From NCBI RefSeq assembly GCF_025264645.1, contig NZ_CP073696.1:620001-684000 (forward strand): DNA of 64,000 nt, read 5' to 3'. A program made the position numbers and the translations under genes. Every line of letters begins with the position of its first letter. The stretch's first letter is position 1. The notes under the pieces were generated by a model, which worked only from the letters and a program-made list of their open reading frames with translations, ran no database searches and was not told where the DNA came from. Shown piece by piece: positions 36,485 to 44,855 of the stretch. Origin of the DNA: Edaphobacter lichenicola. Lineage in GTDB: Bacteria; Acidobacteriota; Terriglobia; Terriglobales; Acidobacteriaceae.

Positions 36485-38209
36485 GTGCAACGGCCCCAGG
36501 TGAAGATCGCGTTTCTGTCGCTGATGCTGCTGACTGCAGCCTGCCGCGTTGCTGTGGGTCAAGGTGCCACGGTATCCGGTGTGGTTCGCGACGCGCAGGG
36601 AGTGGCTCAGTTGGGCGCCCTGGTTCAGGTGATAGCGGCTGATTCCGCCATGGCAGGGACGGCGTTTACCGACCTGCACGGACGATACTTTATCCCCCAC
36701 CTCGGTCCAGGAGAATATCAGGTAAGAGCCAGCGCGGCGTTGTTTGTGCCAGCGCTACGGTCTAATTTGCAGCTTCGTTCTGGAGCGCAGGCGGTTGTAA
36801 ATCTCACGTTGAATACGCTGTTCGAGTCGACGACGTGGCTTCCAGCGGAGCGGCGCAAAGCAGATGAGCCGGGTGACGATTGGAAGTGGACTCTGCGCTC
36901 TGCTGCGAACCGGCCTATCCTGCGGCTGGCTGACGATGGTGACGTCATCGTGGTTTCGTCAAGCGCAACGGAGTCGTCGAAGGGTGCCGAACGAGCCCGT
37001 AGCGAGATGACAGCTGGGGATGGCGGCTTCGGAAGTAACGGTGTGCATACTGTCTTCGCTATCGACAAGGTATTGGACGATGGGGCCGCCCTGACGCTGC
37101 ATATGGATATGGGGGCACCAATCGGACCTACTTCGCTTGGACCGTCGACAGAAGTAGCGACCGGATACGGGATGCGTTTGGGAATGGGCGGCGCGGCGAG
37201 GACGGTGCTGAGTTATCAGTCGCATCCGGAGATGATGGGTCCGGATGGATCTTCCGGGCTTCAGTCGATGCAGATAGCGAGCGCTCAGCAGATGCAGTTG
37301 GGGGACATGGTTGATGTTGAGGCTGGCGGTACGGTTTATGTTGTGCGGACTTCGGGCTATGCGTCCGGTTCGCGACCGTTCCTGAAGGTAAACGCGCATC
37401 CGACCGAAACCTGGACCGTGGGATATCGGATGGCGACGTCGCAGGAGCTTCAATCGTTTGCTGGACTGGATACGGTCAAACGAGAGTTGCCGGTTGCGAC
37501 GATCTATGACGGAAAGGTGCAGACCGAGGGTGGACTGCATCAGGAGTTTTCTGTGGGCCGGAAGACCGGTCGTGGGTTTGTCCAGATTGCTTATTATCGG
37601 GACTCTCTTAGCCGCGTGGCCGTTGCGGGTGGCGGTGCGTTGAGTGCAGCCGATATTGCGGAGACCGGGCAAGACGGTGGGAGCGGGATTCTGGCCGATT
37701 CGACGACGGGGAACTTTCGGTTTCTAGGAGACGGATATAAGACGCAAGGACTGAATCTGACTCTGACTGAGCCATTGTCTCCGAATATGTGGATTGCGGT
37801 GGAGTATGGCACTGGGGCTGGGCTGGCTGAAAAGGATGGAGTGGTGATCGCGCTGCCGACGCTTGGGGCAAGTCTGGCACCGCGAAGTGCAGAGACAGCG
37901 ACGATTGCGTTGCGCGGGCGAGTGATTCGAAGCGGAACGGCGGTTCGGGCCGCTTATCGCTGGCAGCCGACGCGACTGGTGACTGCGGTTGATCCGTACG
38001 CTCCGTTTAGCGATCAGGCGTACTTGAGCTGCTATCTGCGCCAGGCGCTGCGGCTGGGTAACTTGCTGCCACCTGGACTGGACGCAACGATCGATGTGAC
38101 GAATCTGCTGGCGCAGGGGTATCGTCCGTTTATGTCGGATGATGGGCAGATGCTGTTTCTAGCGCAGGCGCCGCGCACGATTCAGGCTGGGCTCGCGTTT
38201 ACCTTCTAA
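36485..38209 (+). CDS. Outer-membrane beta-barrel protein with N-terminal carboxypeptidase-regulatory domain
   Basis: About 574 residues. The signal peptide (VKIAFLSLMLLTAACRVAVG) is followed by a carboxypeptidase-regulatory domain (ATVSGVVRDAQGVAQLGALV, then HLGPGEYQVRASA). The rest has alternating strands and ends in AGLAFTF, the aromatic terminus of outer-membrane barrels. It resembles the TonB-receptor-like proteins of Acidobacteria but lacks a visible plug domain. GTG 36485, with AGGA about 10 bp upstream, gives the best signal peptide; TTG 36446 is the longer choice. It follows the GWxTD gene by 150 bp. Confidence 0.78.
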   Translation: MQRPQVKIAFLSLMLLTAACRVAVGQGATVSGVVRDAQGVAQLGALVQVIAADSAMAGTAFTDLHGRYFIPHLGPGEYQVRASAALFVPALRSNLQLRSGAQAVVNLTLNTLFESTTWLPAERRKADEPGDDWKWTLRSAANRPILRLADDGDVIVVSSSATESSKGAERARSEMTAGDGGFGSNGVHTVFAIDKVLDDGAALTLHMDMGAPIGPTSLGPSTEVATGYGMRLGMGGAARTVLSYQSHPEMMGPDGSSGLQSMQIASAQQMQLGDMVDVEAGGTVYVVRTSGYASGSRPFLKVNAHPTETWTVGYRMATSQELQSFAGLDTVKRELPVATIYDGKVQTEGGLHQEFSVGRKTGRGFVQIAYYRDSLSRVAVAGGGALSAADIAETGQDGGSGILADSTTGNFRFLGDGYKTQGLNLTLTEPLSPNMWIAVEYGTGAGLAEKDGVVIALPTLGASLAPRSAETATIALRGRVIRSGTAVRAAYRWQPTRLVTAVDPYAPFSDQAYLSCYLRQALRLGNLLPPGLDATIDVTNLLAQGYRPFMSDDGQMLFLAQAPRTIQAGLAFTF

Positions 38210-38339
38210 AAATCCTTTGCGTAACATGTCATGGATTGCGCCCTTCAGTACGGTGAGAGCTGATGGGCGATTTGTTTGCGTTCTGCACTGACGATAGAGT
38301 GAGTGCACGCAGTTTGTGCGGCGAAGGAGCTTGAACCTG

Positions 38340-38936
38340 ATGCGAGCAGATATTGTGCCTGGGGCTGTATTTCCTGACTACGAACTGACCGATCACACAG
38401 CGAAGCGCCGCAAGCTCTCTGAGTTGCAAGGACAAGATCCGTTGGTCCTGGTGCTGAGCAGGGGTGGGTTCTGCCCGAAGGATCGTCGGCAGGCGGAGGG
38501 GTTGGTCGAGCTTCATCGTGAGATGGAGGTTGGGTATTGCAAGCTGGTGACCGTGAGCACGGACAATCTAGCTGAGACGAACGAGGCCCGTGCCGGCATT
38601 GGTGCGCATTGGACGTTTTTGTCGGATGCGGGACGCGTGATCCAGAAGGATCTCGACATCGCCGAATATACGGACACTATGCATAATCCAATGATCCCGT
38701 ACACTATCGTTCTTGAGCCGGGGCTTGTGGTGTCTAAGATCTACAACGGCTATTGGTATTTTGGTCGCCCGACACTTGAGGAGCTGCGTCAGGATCTGCG
38801 AGCTGTTTTGAAGAAGTGCCGGCCAGACTGGGATATCACGGATGCTGCGCACAAGGCAGCGTGGCAGCGGGGTGAGAAGGATGGTTTTTACCCCTACGGC
38901 AAGAGCTATGCCGCGGTGTTTGGAGAGCAGGATTAG
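38340..38936 (+). CDS. Redoxin/peroxiredoxin-like protein
   Basis: 198-residue thioredoxin-fold protein of the AhpC/TSA group. PGAVFPDYELTDHTAKRRKL starts the fold; the active-site region is LSRGGFCPKDRRQAEGL with C45. The second Cys of the usual CxxC is replaced by Asp, as in one-Cys-type or diverged peroxiredoxins. The TVSTDNLAETNEARAGIGAH and IPYTIVLEPGL segments complete the fold. ATG 38340 has GGAG 11 bp upstream. The role may be in peroxide reduction, but the partner is unknown. Confidence 0.82.
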   Translation: MRADIVPGAVFPDYELTDHTAKRRKLSELQGQDPLVLVLSRGGFCPKDRRQAEGLVELHREMEVGYCKLVTVSTDNLAETNEARAGIGAHWTFLSDAGRVIQKDLDIAEYTDTMHNPMIPYTIVLEPGLVVSKIYNGYWYFGRPTLEELRQDLRAVLKKCRPDWDITDAAHKAAWQRGEKDGFYPYGKSYAAVFGEQD

Positions 38937-38984
38937 GCGAGGGCGGAAACGGCGGTCTACTGCACCGGAATAGGGCGATGATCG

Positions 38985-39368
38985 TTAGTGTTTCGCGGCG
39001 GTTGTGCCTGATGCAGTTGTCGGCATGTAGACGATTACCTCGCCCGGTCGCGTGTAGTGGAGTTCTTCGCGTGCCTGATGCTCGATCGCGTTAGGATCGC
39101 TCTGGAGCCGGTCGACGTGACCTTTCAACAGGTCGTTCTCGCGCTGCAGACTGCGCAGTTGATTGTCCAGGCTCTGGGCATCCTGGCGCTTCTGCTGATA
39201 GACGGTAAGGCCGTTCTGTCCAAAGATGACGTGGTATCCCATCGCGATGGCGAGCAGCGCGGCTGCTCCGGTCGCGACCTTTCGCCAGCCCAGCCGGCTT
39301 CGCTCGTACAAACGCACGAAAGCATTTGATTGCTTTGCTCCTGCGCCTGTTGTGTTTGAACGAGCCAT
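38985..39368 (-). CDS. Septum formation initiator (FtsB/DivIC family)
   Basis: 127 residues with the single-span topology of FtsB: a basic cytosolic N-terminus, one membrane segment (VATGAAALLAIAMGYHVIF), and a periplasmic coiled coil (YQQKRQDAQSLDNQLRSLQR, then ENDLLKGHVDRLQSDPN) ending in AREELHYTRPGEVIVYMP, the family's conserved end. It would link FtsL and FtsQ at the division site. Convergent with the redoxin gene. A Thr/Ala-rich tail follows. Confidence 0.9.
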   Translation of the reverse strand: MARSNTTGAGAKQSNAFVRLYERSRLGWRKVATGAAALLAIAMGYHVIFGQNGLTVYQQKRQDAQSLDNQLRSLQRENDLLKGHVDRLQSDPNAIEHQAREELHYTRPGEVIVYMPTTASGTTAAKH

Positions 39369-39692
39369 ACAAAACTAAGTACAAACTTCGTGCCATGCAT
39401 CGTCAAGTGGAAAACCCCCTTCGCGCGTGGATGTACCTACTTTGTACCGCTATATTTTGTAAGAAGAGACGTGCGGCAGAAAGATGAAATCGCGCCCGTT
39501 GCCGAATAAGCTGCACGAAGCCCATTCGCCTTGTTATCCTTCTTATGGAGCATGCGAACCGGATTTGCCATCTCGATCCTTTGCTTTTCTCATTTTCGCG
39601 ATTGGCGTCGCGGCTCAAGTTTTTATGTTCGGACTATCTCTTTTAGTCAAGCAACATCATCAAAGCGTTTCTAGCGCGAAAGGACCTGCTCA
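39369..39692. other. Divergent ftsB-bioY intergenic region
   Basis: 324 bp with no convincing gene; a 95-codon frame (39484-39771) runs into bioY and is taken as chance. GTACAAA (39379-39385) and TTTGTAC (39441-39447) are inverted but 55 bp apart. AAAGGA lies before the bioY ATG. Confidence 0.5.
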
Positions 39693-40289
39693 ATGCAATC
39701 CGCTGCTTCTACACAACTTGGTCTCACGCAACGTTCCGGGTCGCTTCAGGACTCACTCTCCGGGAAAGTAATCCTGGTCATAGCCGCGAGCGTATTCGTC
39801 GCTATCTGTGCTCACCTCTCAATTCCGCTTCCGTTCACGCCTGTGCCTCTGACACTGCAAAACTTTGCTGTCATCCTGATTGGGATGATGCTTGGCCCGG
39901 TGGCTGGTTTTTCGGCGATGGTGCTCTATCTTGCCGAAGGAGCGATGGGTCTGCCAGTCTTCACGCCGCATAGCTTAGGCGGCGTTGCGCACCTGCTTGG
40001 CCCCAATGCCGGATATCTCTTCTCTTATCCGCTGGCCGCAGCGACCGCTGGCTGGGTAGTACGCGCGATGCAACGTGTAACCTCTCGTTTCCGCAGCGGC
40101 CTGGTCGCTGCGACGGTTGCGAGTGCTCCGATCTTCATCCTTGGCGCCGGCTGGTTGGCTCATCTTCTGCATCTGAGCGCGTCCGCAACCTGGACCATGG
40201 CGGTCGCTCCGTTTCTTCCGGGAGAGGTTGTCAAAATTATGGCGGCCGCCGGCATCTTCAGCTCCGTGCAACGATGGCGCCAGTCTTGA
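39693..40289 (+). CDS. bioY: Biotin transporter BioY (ECF S component)
   Basis: 198-residue inner-membrane protein with about six membrane spans. IPLPFTPVPLTLQNFAVILI is the BioY signature, followed by GPVAGFSAMVLYLAEGAMGLPVF and GPNAGYLFSYPLAA. It takes up biotin, alone or with an ECF energising module not present here. Biotin is needed by AccB/AccC encoded 16 kb away. ATG has AAAGGA 8 bp upstream. Confidence 0.94.
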   Translation: MQSAASTQLGLTQRSGSLQDSLSGKVILVIAASVFVAICAHLSIPLPFTPVPLTLQNFAVILIGMMLGPVAGFSAMVLYLAEGAMGLPVFTPHSLGGVAHLLGPNAGYLFSYPLAAATAGWVVRAMQRVTSRFRSGLVAATVASAPIFILGAGWLAHLLHLSASATWTMAVAPFLPGEVVKIMAAAGIFSSVQRWRQS

Positions 40290-40391
40290 ACTAGATCGAC
40301 CCGAGTCCTCATTATTACTTCCTTTGCGCAGAGCTGATCTGTCAGCCTGCGCATCTCACACTTATTACTCAGATTGAAGGATCAAAGCATC

Positions 40392-41246
40392 ATGACAGCC
40401 GCAACCGCCGCAATTCAAGAGATCAGCATCGCCCATAGCCCAGACTCCGACGACGCCTTTATGTTCTATGGTCTGGCGACGAACAAGGTCCGCGTCCCGG
40501 GCTTCAAGTTTACCCATACTCTTACTGATATTGAGACGCTGAACCAGCGTGCTATCAACGAAGCGTTCTATGACGTGACGGCGATCTCGTTCCATGCGTA
40601 TCCGTATCTGCAGGACAAGTACACGTTGATGGCGTGCGGCGGTAGCGTCGGCGAAGGTTACGGACCCATGATCGTCGCAAGCCGCAAGCTTTCACTCGAC
40701 GATGTTAAGAAGACCCGCATCGCGGTTCCCGGCACTCTTACGACTGCTTATCTCACTCTGAAGCTTTTCGCGCCGGAGGTTGAAACGGTTGTTGTTCCGT
40801 TCGACAAAATTATCCCGGCAGTCGTCTCGGGCGAATATGAGGCGGGCCTGATTATTCATGAAGGGCAGCTTACTTACGCAAATGACGGGCTTATCAAGTT
40901 GCTCGATCTTGGCCAGTGGTGGCGCGAGCAGACGGGGCTACCGCTTCCTCTGGGCGGGAATGCTATTCGCCGCTCACTAGGTGCTGAGACGCTGCTGACT
41001 ACCACGAATGCTCTGCGGGACAGCATTCAGCACGCGCTGGATCACCGCGAAGAGGCCTTGGCCTACGCGATGCAGTTTGCTCGCGATCTGGATCCAACTC
41101 TGGCCAACCGTTTCGTCGGAATGTACGTGAATGAACGCACCTTGAACTATGGGGAAGATGGCAGAGTGGCCATCCGCAAGTTGCTTGATATGGGCTACGA
41201 GCGCGGCATCATTCCTCATCGGGCCAATGTCGATTTTGTCGGCTAA
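40392..41246 (+). CDS. mqnD: MqnD-family protein (1,4-dihydroxy-6-naphthoate synthase)
   Basis: 284-residue protein of the MqnA/MqnD family, folded like a periplasmic binding protein but cytosolic. The start IAHSPDSDDAFMFYGLATNK corresponds to the MqnD active-site loop, and GEGYGPMIVASRKL and PLPLGGNAIRRSL are the other conserved loops. It would convert cyclic dehypoxanthine futalosine in the alternative menaquinone pathway. No other mqn gene is near. ATG 40392 is preferred to an upstream TTG. Confidence 0.85.
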   Translation: MTAATAAIQEISIAHSPDSDDAFMFYGLATNKVRVPGFKFTHTLTDIETLNQRAINEAFYDVTAISFHAYPYLQDKYTLMACGGSVGEGYGPMIVASRKLSLDDVKKTRIAVPGTLTTAYLTLKLFAPEVETVVVPFDKIIPAVVSGEYEAGLIIHEGQLTYANDGLIKLLDLGQWWREQTGLPLPLGGNAIRRSLGAETLLTTTNALRDSIQHALDHREEALAYAMQFARDLDPTLANRFVGMYVNERTLNYGEDGRVAIRKLLDMGYERGIIPHRANVDFVG

Positions 41247-41273
41247 GCATCGGCGCGTTTTCGTCGGCTCACT

Positions 41274-41317
41274 CACAGCTTGCAGTCGGTTTTTCTACTG
41301 CAAGCTGTGTTATCTTT
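41274..41317 (+). terminator. Terminator after mqnD
   Basis: Perfect 13-bp stem CACAGCTTGCAGT / ACTGCAAGCTGTG with a 10-nt U-rich loop, followed by TTATCTTT. It separates mqnD from the tRNA gene. Confidence 0.85.
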
Positions 41318-41401
41318 AATAAGTCGAGTGATTGCAGTCTTGCGCGTTTGAACCCCTGCAAAGGCTCTCACCGGCCTCCTCTCCGGGAGTAAAAACCAAA
41401 A

Positions 41402-41477
41402 GGACGCGTAGCTCAGTTGGTAGAGCATTCGACTCTTAATCGACTGGTCGTAGGTTCGATCCCTACCGCGTCCACCA
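41402..41477 (+). tRNA. tRNA-Lys (anticodon CTT)
   Basis: Cloverleaf read by eye: acceptor GGACGCG/CGCGTCC, D arm GCTCAGTTGGTAGAGC, anticodon loop CTCTTAA with CTT, T arm GTAGGTTCGATCCCTAC, and an encoded CCA end. The top pair of the anticodon stem is a T-C mismatch. It marks the border between core genes and the accessory region to its right. Confidence 0.97.
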
Positions 41478-41937
41478 CTTTCACACTCATTCCAAATAAC
41501 TTAGCTGATTAAAATCGCGCACGCTAGGGGCTCTCGACTGCTTGATCGTTGTGTATAAGGGCGAATGTTCACCATTGTTGGTCACAATTTGGGCACACAC
41601 CGTGTGGGCATCTCTCGTTCGTGGATGGGCGATCCGATTCACCGTGCAAGAACAGTCGATGAAGAGCATCTGACTAATGCTTCAGCTCCACACGTTCCAG
41701 AGGGACTCCTTCACTCCTCTCGGCTCGGCAATGTACCTGCGCCCCTTCCGCCCAGCAAACCGGGTTTCACCTGCAAGTACCCCGTACGGTACCACTCTGT
41801 GAAAAGACTATTCCATGTAAAAGCCTCGTCCGGCTCCTAACTGAAAAGAGTTGTTCCCGCTCCTATTGGCTATTTCAACGCAGCGTTTGCTGCGGCAGCC
41901 GAGGCCTGGAGGCGATGTTGGATTATCGTTCTAACCT
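41478..41937. other. Gene-free stretch after tRNA-Lys
   Basis: 460 bp with no convincing gene. A 91-codon frame at 41565 has no ribosome site or family match. No copy of the tRNA 3' end was found in the rest of the window. Confidence 0.5.
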
Positions 41938-42529
41938 ATGGCATCTCCCAAGGATCTTGCGCTGGTGCAAATGGGTGCTGCGGCTTGGAATCAAGGCTGG
42001 GCGAAACAAACATTTGTACCTGATCTCTCCGGAGCCGATCTCCGAGCGGCAGAACTAGCAAATGTCTCCTTTTACCAACCTGATTTAGATAATCAAGGGT
42101 CCAATCTTGTGTTCGCAGAACGGCTATACGCTGACTACAAGCTAAAGGTGTTCGATGCTGGTTCGCACCGCATCACATGCAAGCTGGCAAAAAGGTTTAT
42201 CAGCAGATTGATGAGGCCATTCGAGTCTACGACCGCCTTTTGCTGATTCTCTCCGAAGACAGCATGCAAAGCGAATGGGTTAAAACGGAGATATCAAGTG
42301 CACGTAAAAAGAGTTCAGTCGAGGCTCAAGGGTTTTATTCCCTCTCAGTCTTGTCCCGTTCTCCAAACTGCGCCAATGGGAAAACTTCGATTCAGACACG
42401 GGGAAGGATTCGGCCCGAGAAATCCGAGAATACTTCGTGCCCGATTTCACAAATTGGAAGGACAGCGACAGTTACCAAATAGCCTTCCAGCGCCTAGTCA
42501 AAGATCTCCATTTTGAAAACGGGTCGTAG
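41938..42529 (+). pseudogene. TIR-domain protein with pentapeptide-like N-terminus, frameshifted
   Basis: Three frames together give one TIR protein. Frame 1 (ATG 41938) reads PDLSGADLRAAELANVSF, a pentapeptide-type start, then jumps to FAERLYAD. One base is missing at about 42135; the next frame continues QAKGVRCWFAPHHMQAGKK, then YQQIDEAIRVYDRLLLILSE and DSMQSEWVKTEI. A second base is missing near 42330; the third frame continues VLFPLSLVPFSKLRQWENF and YFVPDFTNWKDSDSYQIAFQ to TAG 42527. The core of the N-terminal repeats and the first TIR strand also appear deleted. TIR proteins act in NAD+ depletion and phage defence. The reading is well preserved around the breaks, so inactivation seems recent, or base-calling errors are possible. 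Confidence 0.85.
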
Positions 42530-42824
42530 CGTTTTGGAGCTCTCGCAAAGACCGACAATTTAATACAGACTTCGCCCCCCCCTGCACGATTAGTGCGAAC
42601 CAAGGCATCGGCGATTCCTTTGGATTTCGCCACGTTCGCTCGTCTCTGAGCTTCTTCGAGCTTAGGTATCCGCCAATGTAACTCCGTAATACCTTGTCGT
42701 GCCGAGATAGGATAAGAGTCCGTGCCTCCGACTTGTCAATCACTCCTCTGGAGTATTTCCTTCTTCAATTGCCCAGGCAACTCTATCAAGAGTGTTGCCG
42801 ACACATGATCAAGGTAGAGAACTC
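42530..42824. other. Spacer between the TIR pseudogene and the TPR gene
   Basis: 295 bp; an 81-codon minus-strand frame (42498-42743) is open but unrecognised. Nothing else seen. Confidence 0.4.
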
Positions 42825-44288
42825 ATGAACGACGCGAGACACAACCCTGGAAGTAAAAGCTTCGCTGGAGCCCTACTTGTAGCCGTAGCTGTTGCCGGCA
42901 TTCTGGTGTGCCAGAAGAAATACAGTCACCGGACACAACCCCTCGTCGAAGCTCTTGCAGCAGAAAGAACCCAGTCGGGTAAAGATGACGCGAAAGATCA
43001 GGAAACCCAAAGGGAATCTTTTCTCCGAGCAAGTTTAGAGAATGATCCCCATGACGAGGCTGCATACAGTCGGCTCCGAGAACTTATGGAGACAAAGAGA
43101 AACGACCGTCTCGTGCTCGAGATTGTGGAAACATGGATAGCTCATAACCCCCCTGACTTTGAGACGATGCTTCATCTGCAAACGACCGCGACCATAGGAC
43201 TAGACGACCCGGAAGAGGCAATTAGAGAAGAACGTTCTTATCTTAAACGGGTCATGCGGAAAGCAGACCCACGGACTTGGGAATCTGTGGAGGTTTGGCT
43301 TGCAGAGGACCTCACGGCCCGTGGTTACTACAGCGAAGCGCTGACGCATTACAAACATGAAGCTACAATTGAGAATACGGCCGCGGGATGGTGCGACCTA
43401 GCTGGTCGGGAGGTGACCCTCGGGATGTCGCAGCAAGCGATCGCTGATTACCGTAGGAGTCTTAGCTCCGACGCCGGCTACCGTCATGCGCACTCTGGAC
43501 TCTCGAAGGCATACACGAAGATCGGTGATTTTCAACATGCTGAGACCGAGGCGCGGGCAGCAATTTCGATAGCGGTTAGTGAATTAAAAGACGAGGACAA
43601 AGCTAGACGAGAACTAAGAAACCTTGATGGTCACGACACTGTCCTGTCTAGGCTGCACGAGCAATTCGCGCGTGTCTATCTTAGTGAGGGGAAACTTCAA
43701 AATGCGATCGAAGAGGAGATCCTGGCTCAAGAGAGTGACCCTGACGACTTCGAGGCAGCGATGATTGAAGCGATGATCTACGACCACATGGGTGCGGCTG
43801 ATAAGTCTCAGGCCGTGACCGAAGGCGTGCACAGAAGGCTTATTGTACTGATGTCTCAAGAAAAGGCCAAAGACAAAGACGAGTTCCTTAGCATAATGAG
43901 TCGTTGGGAGAATCTCATGGTTCTCGGTCGAGGCGAAGGCGATTTCGATAATGAGGACGACGATGGCCTGATGGCCCGTACTGCGATTTGGTACCTGGAA
44001 CCCCAACTAAGAGCTGGAACACTTAAGCCCGCGGAAGAAATGCTACTAGGGAAGCGGTACTGTGAAGTCGGTAGAGTGGGTGAGTGCGAAAAGATCGAGG
44101 TAATAGCGATGCGTGCGAACGAGAAGTTGCGCACGGCCAAGGCAGAACATTCATTAGGGATTGCCCTGCTGAAAGCAAAAGATCCAGTTGCTGCCAACGA
44201 GTACCTTCGAGCTGCGTATGAGTTAGATCCCCAAAACCGCACCTATAGATTTGATTACCAGTCGGAAGATAGCAAGAGGACGCTGTAG
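42825..44288 (+). CDS. Membrane-anchored TPR-like protein
   Basis: 487 residues from ATG 42825 (AAGGTAGAG about 11 bp upstream). One N-terminal membrane segment (FAGALLVAVAVAGILVC) is followed by an acidic helical region with TPR-type pairs: AWCDLA-like AGWCDLAGREVTLGMSQQAI, AHSGLSKAYTKIGDFQHAET, FARVYLSEGKLQNAIEEEIL and HSLGIALLKAKDPVAANEYL. It is probably a protein-interaction scaffold on the outer face of the inner membrane. No partner is obvious from the neighbours, which are pseudogenes and unknowns. Codon use is less GC-biased than in the core region. Confidence 0.75.
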   Translation: MNDARHNPGSKSFAGALLVAVAVAGILVCQKKYSHRTQPLVEALAAERTQSGKDDAKDQETQRESFLRASLENDPHDEAAYSRLRELMETKRNDRLVLEIVETWIAHNPPDFETMLHLQTTATIGLDDPEEAIREERSYLKRVMRKADPRTWESVEVWLAEDLTARGYYSEALTHYKHEATIENTAAGWCDLAGREVTLGMSQQAIADYRRSLSSDAGYRHAHSGLSKAYTKIGDFQHAETEARAAISIAVSELKDEDKARRELRNLDGHDTVLSRLHEQFARVYLSEGKLQNAIEEEILAQESDPDDFEAAMIEAMIYDHMGAADKSQAVTEGVHRRLIVLMSQEKAKDKDEFLSIMSRWENLMVLGRGEGDFDNEDDDGLMARTAIWYLEPQLRAGTLKPAEEMLLGKRYCEVGRVGECEKIEVIAMRANEKLRTAKAEHSLGIALLKAKDPVAANEYLRAAYELDPQNRTYRFDYQSEDSKRTL

Positions 44289-44855
44289 GAGTTGGGGTGG
44301 TCGATGCGACCGCGAGGTGGCAGTCGACGAAAGTAATGTGGTTCTTGACCCAACTGACGTCCACACCGAGCATCTCGGCCACTTCGTGAGAATTCAGGAG
44401 GTGATCCGGATGCTTTTCGGCAGGAGATGAACAAGTTGAAGACTGGCGCTGTCGGAGGGCGGCGGCGATGCAGCGGCACACCGGGATGGGCGTCGCACGT
44501 AAAGTTGTTATTGGCAAGGTAGGATTCCACAAATGGTAGGCCCCATGCATATGACATCGCACAAATTCAGAGGCCTCAGGCTCCCGATAGTGCGTGAAGG
44601 TGAGTCGCTGGCGTCCCTGTGTGGAGCAGGCACGACAGCTCAGGTTCTAGCTCCTTGACATCCGATTGGATGAGCGATCATTATTTTATATTCATAAGCA
44701 TCGTCTGATAGATCACCGTGCGCATAAGAACCAAGGCTGAAACGCGGAAAGAGTTATTAGACGCTTGCTGCGTTGACCGCCCAGATCTGGAAACTTCTTA
44801 CACGTGATAGTTATTGCCGTCCAGCAATATGCTCTGCGGCAACAAGGAGGCTTTC
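44289..44855. other. Intergenic stretch with one relic
   Basis: Contains the HTH fragment listed separately; otherwise no gene. TTGACA at 44655 is followed 17 bp later by TCATTA, a weak promoter candidate for the secreted protein gene. Confidence 0.4.
44323..44412 (-). pseudogene. Excisionase/AlpA-type HTH fragment
   Basis: The minus strand reads HLLNSHEVAEMLGVDVSWVK and NHITFVD, the first two helices of an HTH_17 DNA-binding domain of the kind found beside tyrosine recombinases. The wing and recognition of the remaining domain are missing and the frame continues as unrelated sequence. Probably a remnant of a mobile element. Confidence 0.5.

Noticed and set aside
39379..39447. GTACAAA...TTTGTAC as a BirA-type biotin operator for bioY
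   Set aside because: The halves are 55 bp apart, much too far for the BirA operator.
41565..41840. 91-codon plus-strand frame after tRNA-Lys
   Set aside because: No ribosome site, no family resemblance and an irregular composition.
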